This document shows, one piece after another, positions 26,199 through 35,070 of a DNA stretch of 64,000 nucleotides. Position numbers and translations under genes: made by a program. The stretch is from an uncultured Bacteroidales bacterium. GTDB lineage: Bacteria > Bacteroidota > Bacteroidia > Bacteroidales > UBA932. Each line of letters starts with the position of its first letter. The first letter of the stretch is position 1. The notes beneath the pieces were generated by a model. It did no database searches and had not been told where the DNA came from. It saw only the letters and a program-made list of their open reading frames with translations. The stretch lies in the NCBI GenBank assembly GCA_900316955.1, contig ONEX01000003.1, positions 114,572 through 178,571 on the forward strand. The letters run 5' to 3'.

Positions 26199-26653
26199 AG
26201 CTCGACGCCTTCCGGAATGAAGGCGGAATAGTCGCCGTGGTGCTTGAGGATGTCGCGCACGGCGCTGGAGGAGATGTGCGCGAACTCCTGGGCCGTCGGG
26301 ATGATGATGGTCTCGATGTCCGGGGCCAGACGGCGGTTCGCGTCGGCGATGGAGCGCTCGGTCTCGAAGTCGATCATGTTCCGCACGCCGCGGACGATGT
26401 GGTGGATGCCCAGCTCGTGGCAGGTGTCGATCGTGAGGTTCTCATACTGGATGACCGACACGCCGGACAGCCCTTCGGTGGCCTTCCGGATGATGCTCAG
26501 GCGCTTGTCCATGTCGAAGAAGCCGCGCTTGTCCTGGTTGATGCCCACAGCGACGACCACTTCGTCGAACATCGTGAGCGCGCGTTTGAGGATATTCAGA
26601 TGGCCGGCCGTGAACGGGTCGAACGAACCGGGAAACAGGGCTTTCGTTTTCAT
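26195..26653 (-). CDS. coaD: Phosphopantetheine adenylyltransferase
   Basis: Transfers AMP to 4'-phosphopantetheine in coenzyme A synthesis, 152 residues. The start at 26653 overlaps the ung stop as ATGA and begins 'MKTKALFPGSFDPFTAGHLN', containing the nucleotidyltransferase TxGH-type motif (here TAGH). 'GVRNMIDFETE' and 'IPTAQEFAHISSSAVRDI' (ISSS motif) are typical of CoaD. Length is normal for the family. Confidence 0.96.
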   Translation of the reverse strand: MKTKALFPGSFDPFTAGHLNILKRALTMFDEVVVAVGINQDKRGFFDMDKRLSIIRKATEGLSGVSVIQYENLTIDTCHELGIHHIVRGVRNMIDFETERSIADANRRLAPDIETIIIPTAQEFAHISSSAVRDILKHHGDYSAFIPEGVEL

Positions 26654-27318
26654 AACTGCCAATCGATCGGGGTCTTTCCTTCGGCCTGAAGGAGAATGTT
26701 GGTCTGGGAGAAATGGCGGCAGCCGAAGAAGGCGCCGCCCGCCAGCGGCGAGGGGTGCGCCGCCATGAGCACATGGTGCCGGGACGTGTCCACGAGCGCG
26801 GCCTTCCCCTGTGCGAACCGGCCCCAGAGCAGGAAGATGACGCCTTCGCAGCGGTCGGAGACCGTGCGGATCACGGCGTCGGTGAATTCCTGCCAGCCGA
26901 TGCGGCTGTGGGAGGCGGGGGTGCCCGCCTGCACCGTCAGGACGGAGTTCAGCAGGAGCACGCCCTGCCGGGCCCAGGGCTCCAGGTCCGGGCTGCCGCT
27001 CATCGGGAGGCCCAGGTCGTCGTGGATTTCCTTGAAGATGTTCTTCAGCGAGGGCGGGGCCGGGACGCCCTCCGGCACGGAGAAGCAAAGGCCCATCGCC
27101 TGCCCGGGCCCGTGGTACGGGTCCTGGCCCAGGATGACGACCTTCACCTCAGGGAGGGGGGTGAGCTCGAAGGCCTTGAAAATCTGGCGGCCGGGCGGGT
27201 AAATCACCTTTCCGGCTGCCTTCTCTTCGTGGAGGAAGCGGACGAGGGAGGCGAAATACGGCTTTTCGAATTCGTCCCTGAGGGCTTCCTTCCAGGTTTG
27301 TTCTATCTTGACGTCCAT
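26650..27318 (-). CDS. ung: Uracil-DNA glycosylase (family 1)
   Basis: Removes uracil from DNA; 222 residues. The water-activating motif 'VVILGQDPYHGPGQA' and the DNA-intercalating motif 'AAHPSPLAGG' are intact, with 'LLNSVLTVQAGTPASH' between them. It starts right after the lon stop with no gap and overlaps coaD by four bases, so the three are one message. Confidence 0.97.
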   Translation of the reverse strand: MDVKIEQTWKEALRDEFEKPYFASLVRFLHEEKAAGKVIYPPGRQIFKAFELTPLPEVKVVILGQDPYHGPGQAMGLCFSVPEGVPAPPSLKNIFKEIHDDLGLPMSGSPDLEPWARQGVLLLNSVLTVQAGTPASHSRIGWQEFTDAVIRTVSDRCEGVIFLLWGRFAQGKAALVDTSRHHVLMAAHPSPLAGGAFFGCRHFSQTNILLQAEGKTPIDWQL

Positions 27319-29721
27319 TTAAAAGATGGCATCGATCACTTCCGCGATGTCCTTCACGTAGACAAAGGTAAGACCTTTTACGTAAATTTCCTTGATATCC
27401 TCGATATCTTTGCGGTTTTCCTCGGAAATGACGATGGTCTTGACCCCGGCGCGCTTGGCCGCCAGGATCTTCTCCTTGATGCCTCCCACGGGCAGCACAC
27501 GGCCGCGGAGGGTCATCTCGCCCGTCATTGCGATGCCGCTCTTAAGGGCCTGGCCGCGGAGGGCGGAGACCATCGAGCTGACCATCGTGATGCCGGCGGA
27601 AGGGCCGTCCTTGGGCACGGCGCCCTCGGGGACATGGACATGGATGTCCTTGCCCATGAACTGGTCCGTGTCCATCTGCGCCAACTCGGGGTGGGCCTTG
27701 ATGTACTGCCAGGCGATCTGCGCGGACTCCTTCATGACGTCGCCCAGGTTGCCGGTCATGGACAGGACCCCCTTGCCCTTGGAGACGGAACTCTCCACGA
27801 AGAGGATCTCGCCGCCGAGCTCGGTCCAGGCGAGGCCCGTCACCACGCCCGGGCCCTCGTTGCCCTGCTGCTTGTCATGGAAGGCCGTCGGCAGGCCCAG
27901 GTACTCGCGCAGGTGCTCTTTCTTCACCACCTTCGGATACTCCTCCTCCAGGGCGATCTTCTTCGCCGTCACGCGGGCGATCTTCGCGATCTGCTTCTCC
28001 AGGCCGCGGACGCCGGACTCGTGCGTGTACTCGTCGATGATGTCCTCGAGGCATTCCTTGTCGATCTCAAGGCCGTCCTTCGCGAGGCCGTGCTCCTCCA
28101 GCTGCTTGGGAACGAGGTAGTTCTTCGCGATCTCGAGCTTCTCCTCGGCCAGGTAGCCGGTCACGTTGATCATCTCCATGCGGTCCTTCAGGGCCGGCTG
28201 GATGGTGGAGATCCCGTTCGCGGTGGTGATGAACAGGACGTTCGACAGGTCATAGTCGATGTCCAGGTAGTTGTCGTGGAAGGTGCTGTTCTGCTCCGGG
28301 TCCAGGGCTTCCAGCAGCGCGCTGGACGGGTCGCCCTTGAAGTCGGAGGAGAGCTTGTCGATCTCGTCCAGGACGATGACCGGGTTGGAGGTGCCGGCCC
28401 GGAGGATGCCGTTCAGGATCCGGCCCGGGAGGGCGCCCACGTAGGTTTTCCGGTGGCCGCGGATCTCCGCCTCGTCGTGCATGCCGCCGAGGGAGATGCG
28501 CACGTACTTGCGCCCGAGGGCCCGCGCCACGCTCTTGCCGAGGCTGGTCTTGCCCACGCCCGGAGGGCCGTACAGGCACAGGATCGGGGACTTCATGTTC
28601 CCCTTCAGCTTGAGGACGGCGAGGTACTCCACGATGCGCTCCTTCACCTGGTCCAGCCCGTAGTGGTCCTCGTCCAGCACCTGCTGGGCGTGCTTGAGGT
28701 CCAGGTTGTCCTCCGACATCTCGCCCCACGGGAGGTCCAGCATGAACTGGATGTAGTTGTACTGGATGCTGTAGTCCGGCGTGGACGGGTTGTATTTCTC
28801 CAGGCGCGCCATCTCCTTGTCGAAGATGGCCCGGACCTCCTTGGACCATTTCTTGCCGTCCGCGCGCTCGCGCAGCTTGGCGAACTCCTCGCCCTCGTCC
28901 ATGCCCAGTTCCTCCTGGATGGTGCGGAGCTGGTTGTTCAGGTAGTATTCGCGCTGCTGCTGGTCGATGTCGCTCTTGACCTTCTGGTTGATCTCCTGCT
29001 TGATGTGCAGGAGCTGCACCTGCGTGTCCAGCACCTTCAGGAGGGCCATGCCCCGCTCGTGCACGTCGGCATACCGGAGCAGGTCCACGCGGTCCTCGAA
29101 GTTCTCCACCTCGATGGTGGTGGCGACGAAGTTCACGAGGAACTGGAAATTGTCGATGGCCTTGAGGGCCCCGACCGCCTCCTTCGGCGCGAAGGCCGAG
29201 GACCGGATGATTTCGCCGGCCCGCTCCTTGAGCGCATCGGCGAGGACCTTCATCTCCTGCTCGTCCTGCTTCGGGAGGTAGTCCTCCTCATAGGATACCC
29301 GGGCCACGAGATAGGGCTCGGTCGCGATGACCGCGTCCACATGGACCCGCTTGAATCCCTGCAGGATGGCCGTCAGGGAGCCGTCCGGCATCTCCAGGGT
29401 CTTGACCACCTTGCACACGGTGCCGTACGGGTCGAGGTCCCCTTCGGCGGGGTCCTCGACCGTCACGTCCGTCTGCGGGACGGCGCCCAGGACGCCTTCC
29501 CGCGACTCCGCGTCGCGGATCAGGCGGATGGACTTCTCCCGGCCGATGGTCACGGGGAACACCGTCCCCGGAAAGACGACGGCGTTGCGCAGGGCCAGGA
29601 CAGGGATCGCGTCGGGAAGCTGGGACTCGTCCAGCTTGAGGAGGGAGGAGTCGCCGACGACCGGCATGATATTCACTTCGACGCCCGGCTGGGCGTTCAT
29701 TTCTTCAAAATAATCTTTCAT
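27319..29721 (-). CDS. lon: ATP-dependent protease Lon
   Basis: Cytoplasmic AAA+ serine protease, 800 residues. N-terminal LON substrate domain (about 35-235), coiled segment, AAA+ module with Walker A 'GPPGVGKTS' (from about 385) and Walker B 'VIVLDEID', and a C-terminal protease domain with the Ser708/Lys751 dyad in '[10 protein letters not shown]' and '[14 protein letters not shown]'. First gene of a four-gene operon. A 17-bp palindrome lies about 25-41 nt upstream of its start and may be an operator. Confidence 0.97.
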   Translation of the reverse strand: MKDYFEEMNAQPGVEVNIMPVVGDSSLLKLDESQLPDAIPVLALRNAVVFPGTVFPVTIGREKSIRLIRDAESREGVLGAVPQTDVTVEDPAEGDLDPYGTVCKVVKTLEMPDGSLTAILQGFKRVHVDAVIATEPYLVARVSYEEDYLPKQDEQEMKVLADALKERAGEIIRSSAFAPKEAVGALKAIDNFQFLVNFVATTIEVENFEDRVDLLRYADVHERGMALLKVLDTQVQLLHIKQEINQKVKSDIDQQQREYYLNNQLRTIQEELGMDEGEEFAKLRERADGKKWSKEVRAIFDKEMARLEKYNPSTPDYSIQYNYIQFMLDLPWGEMSEDNLDLKHAQQVLDEDHYGLDQVKERIVEYLAVLKLKGNMKSPILCLYGPPGVGKTSLGKSVARALGRKYVRISLGGMHDEAEIRGHRKTYVGALPGRILNGILRAGTSNPVIVLDEIDKLSSDFKGDPSSALLEALDPEQNSTFHDNYLDIDYDLSNVLFITTANGISTIQPALKDRMEMINVTGYLAEEKLEIAKNYLVPKQLEEHGLAKDGLEIDKECLEDIIDEYTHESGVRGLEKQIAKIARVTAKKIALEEEYPKVVKKEHLREYLGLPTAFHDKQQGNEGPGVVTGLAWTELGGEILFVESSVSKGKGVLSMTGNLGDVMKESAQIAWQYIKAHPELAQMDTDQFMGKDIHVHVPEGAVPKDGPSAGITMVSSMVSALRGQALKSGIAMTGEMTLRGRVLPVGGIKEKILAAKRAGVKTIVISEENRKDIEDIKEIYVKGLTFVYVKDIAEVIDAIF

Positions 29722-29745
29722 CTACTCTACGTCAAAAGTTTGGGA

Positions 29746-29762
29746 TATGACAATTTGTCATA
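29746..29762. promoter_or_regulatory. Palindrome upstream of lon, possible operator
   Basis: TATGACAA-T-TTGTCATA is a perfect 8-bp inverted repeat about one central base, extended by GGg/CCC on the flanks. It lies 25 nt upstream of the lon start, just upstream of a weak -7-like AACTTTTG, so a bound repressor would block the lon operon promoter. The regulator is not identified. The rest of the 204-nt gap 29722-29925 holds only the HU promoter. Confidence 0.5.
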
Positions 29763-29844
29763 CCCGATGCTTGCTTTCATTCGGTTTCTCCATAGGCGCA
29801 ATCTCCGTGCCACGGACCAAAATCGGCAAAAAAAGGGCGAACCC

Positions 29845-29876
29845 TTTGTAAATGTGAAAAATATACTCTAATTTTG
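29845..29876 (+). promoter_or_regulatory. Promoter of the HU gene
   Basis: TTTG (29845-29848), 20 nt, TAATTTTG (29869-29876): a full match to the Bacteroidetes consensus, with a leader of about 45 nt before 29926. The AT-rich leader fits a highly expressed gene. Confidence 0.8.
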
Positions 29877-29925
29877 CAAATCCAACTTAAACATGAAAAA
29901 CAGTTTACTTTAAACCAATTTAACT

Positions 29926-30204
29926 ATGACAAAGGCAGAAATCGTCAATGAAGTTGCCAAATCGACCGGCATTGAGAAAGTTCAGGTTCAGAGTGTTATC
30001 GAGGAATTCACCAAGGTGGTGAAGGACTCCATCATCGCTGGTCAGCCCGTGTACCTCCGTGGTTTCGGCAGCTTCATCATCAAGCACCGCGCCGAGAAGG
30101 CCGCCCGCAACATCACCAAGAAGCAGACGATGACCATCCCTGCACACAACATCCCGGCTTTCAAGCCTGCGAAGGTCTTCGTGAATGCCGTGAAGGAGAA
30201 ATAA
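29926..30204 (+). CDS. HU/IHF family nucleoid protein
   Basis: 92 residues; DNA-bending histone-like protein. 'MTKAEIVNEVAKSTG' and the beta-arm region 'VYLRGFGSFIIKHRAEKAAR' followed by 'IPAHNIPAFKPAKVF' are the HU signature. Expression should be strong, given the consensus promoter. The tiny gene at 30236 follows 31 nt later and is probably on the same transcript, ending at the terminator near 30405. Confidence 0.95.
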   Translation: MTKAEIVNEVAKSTGIEKVQVQSVIEEFTKVVKDSIIAGQPVYLRGFGSFIIKHRAEKAARNITKKQTMTIPAHNIPAFKPAKVFVNAVKEK

Positions 30205-30235
30205 TCCATTCACAATAAATTAATCTTTTAGTATT

Positions 30236-30325
30236 ATGCCTAGCGGTAAGAAAAGAAAGAGACATAAAATGGCGACGCACAAGCGTAAAAAGCGCTTGCG
30301 CAAGAACAGACACAAGAAGAAGTAA
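30236..30325 (+). CDS. 29-residue Arg/Lys-rich protein, mS38/bS22-like
   Basis: ATG 30236 to TAA 30325 encodes 29 residues, more than half Lys or Arg ('MPSGKKRKRHKMATHKRKK' at the start). This matches the AURKAIP1/COX24 (mS38) type of tiny ribosomal protein found across Bacteroidetes and related to actinobacterial bS22. A role in the small ribosomal subunit is inferred from the family. It is too short for most gene finders; position between HU and a terminator supports it as a real gene. Confidence 0.85.
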   Translation: MPSGKKRKRHKMATHKRKKRLRKNRHKKK

Positions 30326-30373
30326 GTCTTACTTCTTTGCCGCGTCTGCCATTTTAGCAGTCTGCTGAAAGCA

Positions 30374-30410
30374 AAGGGCTCGCCGGAGGTTCCGGAGGCC
30401 CTTTTGTCTT
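30374..30410 (+). terminator. Terminator after the HU / small ribosomal protein unit
   Basis: AAGGGC ... GCCCTT arms (30374-30379 / 30398-30403) enclose a CCGGA/TCCGG inner stem, followed by TTTTGTCTT. Confidence 0.75.
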
Positions 30411-30432
30411 AGTCCAACAAACCAATTTCCTG

Positions 30433-31998
30433 ATGGAGTCTGAAAAACCCGACAAGGACCTGATCGTCGATGTCACATCGACGGAAGTACACATCGCCCT
30501 GATGGAGAATCACCGGCTGATCGAGTACAACACGGAGTCCAGCACTGGGAACAAGTTTTCGGTGGGAGACGTTTACCTGGGAAAGGTGAAGAAGATCCTC
30601 CCGAACCTCAATGCTGCCTTCGTCGATATCGGGGACAAGAAGGAAGCCTTCATCCACTATCTGGACCTGGGACTGTACTTCCACGCGTTCGACCAGTTCG
30701 TGCGGGAGTCCAACCAGAACACGAATCTGACGGACCTCTATGCGAGGATTGAGGTCGGCAAGCCCCTCCCCAAGGAGGGCAAGATCGAGGAAATCCTCAA
30801 GCCGGGCCAGATGATCGTCTCCCAGATCGTGAAAGAGCCGATATCCACGAAGGGATCACGACTGACTGCGGAAATTTCGTTGGCGGGACGCAACATTGTC
30901 CTTCTCCCGTTCACCGAAAAGGTGAGCATCTCGCAGAAGATTGCGTCGAAAGAGGAGAAGCGTAGACTCGAGACGCTTGTCAAGAGCATCCTCCCCAAGA
31001 ATTACGGGGCCATCATCCGCACGGCGGCCGAAGGCAAGAACGCGGCCACGCTCGTGGGAGAGACCAAGGCCCTCATCGAAAAGTGGGAGAGCTCCTGGAA
31101 GAAGATCGCCCGGAACAAGAATGTCCAACTGCTCTTCACGGAGTACAGCAAGACGACTACCGTCCTCAGGGACCTGCTGAACGACTCGTTCTCCAACATC
31201 TGGATCAACGACGAGAAAATCTGCGACGAAGCCCGGAAATACATCTCCCTCATTTCCCCCGAGCAGGAGAAGATCGTACACCTGTACGAGGGCAAGCAGC
31301 CGATCTACGACCATTTCGAGGTCACCCGGCAGATCAAGAGTTCCTTCGGAAAGGTGGTGCCCATGCGGCAGGGGGCCTATCTTGTGATCGAGACGACGGA
31401 AGCGCTGAATGTGATCGACGTGAACAGCGGCATCCGCACCAAGACCGCCGACCAGGAAGAGAATTCCTTCGAGGTCAACAAGCTCGCCGCGGAAGAGATC
31501 GCACGCCAGCTGCGGCTCCGGGACATGGGAGGCATCGTCATCGTGGACTTCATAGACATGGAGTCGAACGACCACAAGAACGCCCTCCACAAGTTCATGC
31601 AGGAGCTGATGGAAAATGACAGGGCCAAGCACAACGTGCTGCCGCTGACGAAGTTCGGGCTGATGCAGATCACCCGCCAGCGGATCCGCCCGGTGACCGA
31701 GATCAACACCATGGAGCAATGCCCGCTGTGCCACGGCACCGGAAAGATCCACTCCACCGTGGTGATCGACGAGGAGATCGAGCGCAAGATCGCCTACTAC
31801 GTCATCGAGAAAGGCCACAAGGTCCTGACCCTGAAAACCAGTCCGATCCTGGGCGCCTACCTGCGGAGGGGTTGGCTCAACTCCTACCTGAGCAAGTGGC
31901 GGAAGCACTACAAAGTCAAGTTGGACCTCGAGGAAGTCACCGACTTCACCGTCCTGCAGAACGAATTGTTCAATGAAAAAGGGGAGAAGCTCGATTGA
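30433..31998 (+). CDS. rng: Ribonuclease G/E
   Basis: Endoribonuclease for rRNA maturation and mRNA decay, 521 residues. N-terminal S1-type RNA-binding domain ('GDVYLGKVKKILPNLNAAFV', about 45-125), catalytic region with the metal-binding Asp residues in 'NVIDVNSG' and 'IVIVDFIDM', and the zinc-link 'CPLCHGTGK'. The length fits RNase G rather than the long RNase E. It lies 107 nt after the small ribosomal protein, beyond a terminator, and its own terminator begins at the stop codon. Confidence 0.95.
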   Translation: MESEKPDKDLIVDVTSTEVHIALMENHRLIEYNTESSTGNKFSVGDVYLGKVKKILPNLNAAFVDIGDKKEAFIHYLDLGLYFHAFDQFVRESNQNTNLTDLYARIEVGKPLPKEGKIEEILKPGQMIVSQIVKEPISTKGSRLTAEISLAGRNIVLLPFTEKVSISQKIASKEEKRRLETLVKSILPKNYGAIIRTAAEGKNAATLVGETKALIEKWESSWKKIARNKNVQLLFTEYSKTTTVLRDLLNDSFSNIWINDEKICDEARKYISLISPEQEKIVHLYEGKQPIYDHFEVTRQIKSSFGKVVPMRQGAYLVIETTEALNVIDVNSGIRTKTADQEENSFEVNKLAAEEIARQLRLRDMGGIVIVDFIDMESNDHKNALHKFMQELMENDRAKHNVLPLTKFGLMQITRQRIRPVTEINTMEQCPLCHGTGKIHSTVVIDEEIERKIAYYVIEKGHKVLTLKTSPILGAYLRRGWLNSYLSKWRKHYKVKLDLEEVTDFTVLQNELFNEKGEKLD

Positions 31999-32016
31999 GC
32001 TCCTCCCTTTTTCTTT
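31981..32016 (+). terminator. Terminator of the RNase G gene
   Basis: GGGAG-a-AGCTC / GAGCT-c-CTCCC stem with TTTTTCTTTT. The 5' arm overlaps the last codons and stop of rng. The downstream gene is convergent. Confidence 0.8.
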
Positions 32017-32055
32017 TCTATGGGAAGCCCGGACAGGCCGGGCGCAACCCTAACC

Positions 32056-33927
32056 CTATTGGACCTCCAGCGGGGCCGTGGCGCCGAGGGCCGCGGCGCG
32101 GCAGTTGTCCACGTACCAGCTGCCGTAGGCGCCGGACTGAACGGCCGGACGGTCTCCATAGGAACGCTGGACGAAGGCGACGATCTCCATGTTGTCAAGT
32201 TTGTAACCGGACGGGATGGTCGCGGTGTAGTTCAAGGTCTTCACGCCGCCGGCCTCCGGGCCTTCGAAGAGGTCGCCCGTATATGCGGTCAGGCTCATCC
32301 GGGTGACGCGGCTGTGATTGAAGTCGGTGATGGTCGTCGGAGCCTGGTAATTGGACTGACTGCCGATGATGTCGTTCTCGCAGAGGAATACCGTCAGCTT
32401 GTAATCCTCCTCATACCGGGCCCGGACATCGACCTTCACCGACAGGTTGCGGCCGGAGAGGGTCGATTCGATGCCCAGGCAGGTCGCCGTCCCGTAATAG
32501 GACTCCGTCTCGGCAATGGCCTCGGAAATCAGGCTGGCCGCATAGCTCGACTCGTAGTTCCCCACCTGGAACCGTCCGTCCACGACGCCGGTCGGGAACC
32601 CGGCAACCTGGTACAGGCTGTTCAACACCCCGGCGCCTGCAAAACCGTAGTTGCCGCTCGGATCATAGATGCACACATACTCGAAGGCATCTCCCAGCGT
32701 TTCCTTGGCAAGATGGAAGGTGGCGTCCATGATCGGGCAGTACTGGCACCAGGTCGCCGTGAAACGCATGCCCAGACTGTGGTGCGGATAGGCCGTCACG
32801 CTTCCCAGGGCGCTCTGGGTGACGAGGATCGGATAGCAGTTTTCACCGTAGCAGAAGGAGAGCATGCCGGTACGCTCGACGCCCTCTTCATTCTTGTCGA
32901 CGAGATAGGAATGGACACGGTCGATGCGGACGTCGCCCTCCGCGGACACCGGATGGATCCAGTCGGAGTAGGAATCGATATGGTAGTCCAGCGTCCCGTT
33001 GACATGGATGCCGAACAAGCCGCCAAATCCGTCGATGCGGACCTCCTCCGGGGAGTATTCGAGAAAATCCTTCCGATAGACGAGCCCCTTGTCCGCCTCC
33101 ATCAGGGTTGCAAAATGGGCGGCCTGGATTTCCACGTCCCGGTCGATGGCCCGGACGCAGAACGAACCGTCCGCCTTCTCGAACAGCAGGGAGAATCCAC
33201 CGGAAAGGTTGGCGGGAAGCGTCACGAAATGATAGGCCTCCCCCACTTGCAGGGTCTCGCCTGCCGGGGCGGACAATTCGACCGTATGGGACATGTCCTC
33301 GGCATCGCCGGTTGCATAGACATAGGGTCTCTCTCCGGCCGCGTCGGCGTACAGGCCGATCAGACCGGCCAGGTAGACACTCTTCTCCGCAGGAATCAGG
33401 GTCACTTTCGTGACACCGGGCTGGGTCACGGAAAACTTGACGCCACCGCACTGGTGATAGAACTGCAGGTTGGTGGTGGAGTTCCGGACATAGGCGGCGG
33501 AGATGAACAGGTTATCCGCGAAAGAACCGGCCACGGCCTCCTGCTGCGCAGGCAGCGAGGTCACGAGCAAACTGTTGCTCAGATAATTGGTGGTCTTATA
33601 CGGATAGACGGCCCAGTAGCTGGCCGTTCCGGTCGGCATCGTTCCCGTGAAAGAAGCCGACGCGGCCGGTTCCGTATTCTGGGCCGTGAACTTGGCTTTC
33701 CGGGCGCCGCGGATGATGGAAATCGCGTCTCCGGGCGACCAGAACACTTTGCCGTCCGCCTGGCGGACCGTACGGGTTTCATCTTCGACGCCGGCGAAAC
33801 CGGCGGTCAGGACGGTGAATTCACCTTCTTCTTCGGGCTGGACGTCCACGACGTCCACGGGTTCGACGCTGCAGGCGCAGGTCATGAGGGCGGCAACCGC
33901 CGCGAGGAAATGGAAATGCTTCTTCAT
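32056..33927 (-). CDS. Fimbrillin-like / BACON / Omp28-type fusion lipoprotein
   Basis: 623-residue lipoprotein (lipobox region 'ALMTCAC', Cys17 or Cys19). Three parts: a fimbrillin-like region (about 25-285, 'VFWSPGDAISII', 'ASYWAVYPY'), a BACON-like domain (about 290-372, ending 'YPILVTQSALG'), and a thioredoxin-like Omp28 region with CQYC (394-397, 'RFTATWCQYCPIM') and 'AGFPTGVVDGRF'. Probably a surface-exposed protein with redox or binding function. Last gene of the operon that starts with the TlpA-like gene; the 39-residue peptide lies 12 nt upstream. The fusion of fimbrillin and Omp28 parts is unusual to me. Confidence 0.75.
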   Translation of the reverse strand: MKKHFHFLAAVAALMTCACSVEPVDVVDVQPEEEGEFTVLTAGFAGVEDETRTVRQADGKVFWSPGDAISIIRGARKAKFTAQNTEPAASASFTGTMPTGTASYWAVYPYKTTNYLSNSLLVTSLPAQQEAVAGSFADNLFISAAYVRNSTTNLQFYHQCGGVKFSVTQPGVTKVTLIPAEKSVYLAGLIGLYADAAGERPYVYATGDAEDMSHTVELSAPAGETLQVGEAYHFVTLPANLSGGFSLLFEKADGSFCVRAIDRDVEIQAAHFATLMEADKGLVYRKDFLEYSPEEVRIDGFGGLFGIHVNGTLDYHIDSYSDWIHPVSAEGDVRIDRVHSYLVDKNEEGVERTGMLSFCYGENCYPILVTQSALGSVTAYPHHSLGMRFTATWCQYCPIMDATFHLAKETLGDAFEYVCIYDPSGNYGFAGAGVLNSLYQVAGFPTGVVDGRFQVGNYESSYAASLISEAIAETESYYGTATCLGIESTLSGRNLSVKVDVRARYEEDYKLTVFLCENDIIGSQSNYQAPTTITDFNHSRVTRMSLTAYTGDLFEGPEAGGVKTLNYTATIPSGYKLDNMEIVAFVQRSYGDRPAVQSGAYGSWYVDNCRAAALGATAPLEVQ

Positions 33928-33939
33928 GGCCGCTGCAGT

Positions 33940-34059
33940 TTAGTCATCCCAGTCGAGGGGATCGTCATACGTGTCCTCCAAGCCGCCGCTCAGGCAGAAG
34001 GAGGCGTCCATCTTGAGGTCCATCACCCGGACCACGGGGGCGAGATACTCCTTATTCAT
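33940..34059 (-). CDS. 39-residue acidic peptide with YLAP motif
   Basis: ATG at 34059, stop TAA at 33940. The peptide has 'YLAPVVRVMDL' near the N-terminus, a single Cys, an 'LSGG' double-glycine, and an acidic 13-residue tail with one Trp. It fits exactly between two Omp28-type genes (14 and 12 nt gaps) in the same direction, which argues that it is translated. The YLAP-x3-[IV]-x2-L pattern recurs in the 54-residue protein at 58954. No function is known to me. Confidence 0.65.
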   Translation of the reverse strand: MNKEYLAPVVRVMDLKMDASFCLSGGLEDTYDDPLDWDD

Positions 34060-34073
34060 CGTTGATCTATCTG

Positions 34074-35069
34074 TTAATCGTTGTCTTCTTCATACTGCCA
34101 GTCCACCGAGGCGCCCGCGGCGCAGCCAATCACGTTGTCCACGAGGCCGTCGCGGAGGACGAGGACCACGAACCGGGACTTGGCCGTAACGGTTCCGGTG
34201 AACGTGCCGGACGCCTTGTCCCCTTCCTTCACGGTCAGGGACTCCCCTTCCGTCCAGGAGCGGAGGATGTTGTTATGGACATAGTCCTTCGCGCCGCCCG
34301 TCTGGGCCGCCACGGTGCCGTCCTCCAGGACGAGGACCGCAAGGGTATACGATCCGTCCCGGACCGCCTTCATTTCGACCGCCAGCGTATACTGGTCCCC
34401 TTCCACCTTGCTTTCCGCCCGGATGCCGGCGGCCGGGCCGCGCGCCTCCAGGAGCCGGTCGACGTGAGAGAGCAGCAGTTCCGGGGACTGCGTGGTGATC
34501 AGGCTCTCCGGATCCAGGTCCACGACGGCGGACGGATAGGCCTTGACGGAGAACTGCTTCACGAGGTTGTCGCTGAGGGGTTTGACATACATCGGGTCGA
34601 CAGCCATGCAGTGGACGCTCACCGGGACAATCCGGCTGGGACGGGCCGCCATCGACTCCTCGATGGCCGCCTCCATCTTGGGGCAGTTCACGCACCAGGT
34701 GCCGGTGAAATCCAGCACCAGGGACCGCCGGAAGAAATCCTTGCCTTCGTCCGAGATCACGATGGCCGTCACCGTCACGGGTTCCGACTCGGTGCCGTCC
34801 AGGGTGGCGGCGAAAGACCATTCCCCCGCCTCGGCGGGTGCGAACACGTTCCCTTCCAGGCTGGTGCCGTCCGTCAAGTTCCGGATCGCGGCGTAGGCGG
34901 TCACGTCTTCCGCGCCGGAATAGACGGTGAAGGTCGCGAACTCCCCGGCCGTCACGTTGATCGCGGTCAGGTCCGCCACGAGCCGGAGTTCGGGCGTAGG
35001 GTCGTCCTTCTGTCCGACGCAGGAAAGCATCGGCAGGAAACAAAGCAGGAGATAGAACCACTTTCTCAT
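34074..35069 (-). CDS. Omp28-type lipoprotein with thioredoxin-like CxxC
   Basis: 331 residues from 35069 (MRKWFY), lipobox 'LPMLSC' (Cys17). An Ig-like N-terminal region (about 28-105) is followed by a thioredoxin-like domain with CVNC (126-129, 'LDFTGTWCVNCPKM') and 'AYPSAVVDLD', as in Omp28/Omp40-related outer-membrane lipoproteins. It begins 1 nt after the DUF6029-like gene, so translation is probably coupled. Upstream in-frame codons would place the start inside that gene and were rejected. Confidence 0.82.
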   Translation of the reverse strand: MRKWFYLLLCFLPMLSCVGQKDDPTPELRLVADLTAINVTAGEFATFTVYSGAEDVTAYAAIRNLTDGTSLEGNVFAPAEAGEWSFAATLDGTESEPVTVTAIVISDEGKDFFRRSLVLDFTGTWCVNCPKMEAAIEESMAARPSRIVPVSVHCMAVDPMYVKPLSDNLVKQFSVKAYPSAVVDLDPESLITTQSPELLLSHVDRLLEARGPAAGIRAESKVEGDQYTLAVEMKAVRDGSYTLAVLVLEDGTVAAQTGGAKDYVHNNILRSWTEGESLTVKEGDKASGTFTGTVTAKSRFVVLVLRDGLVDNVIGCAAGASVDWQYEEDND

Positions 35070-35070
35070 A

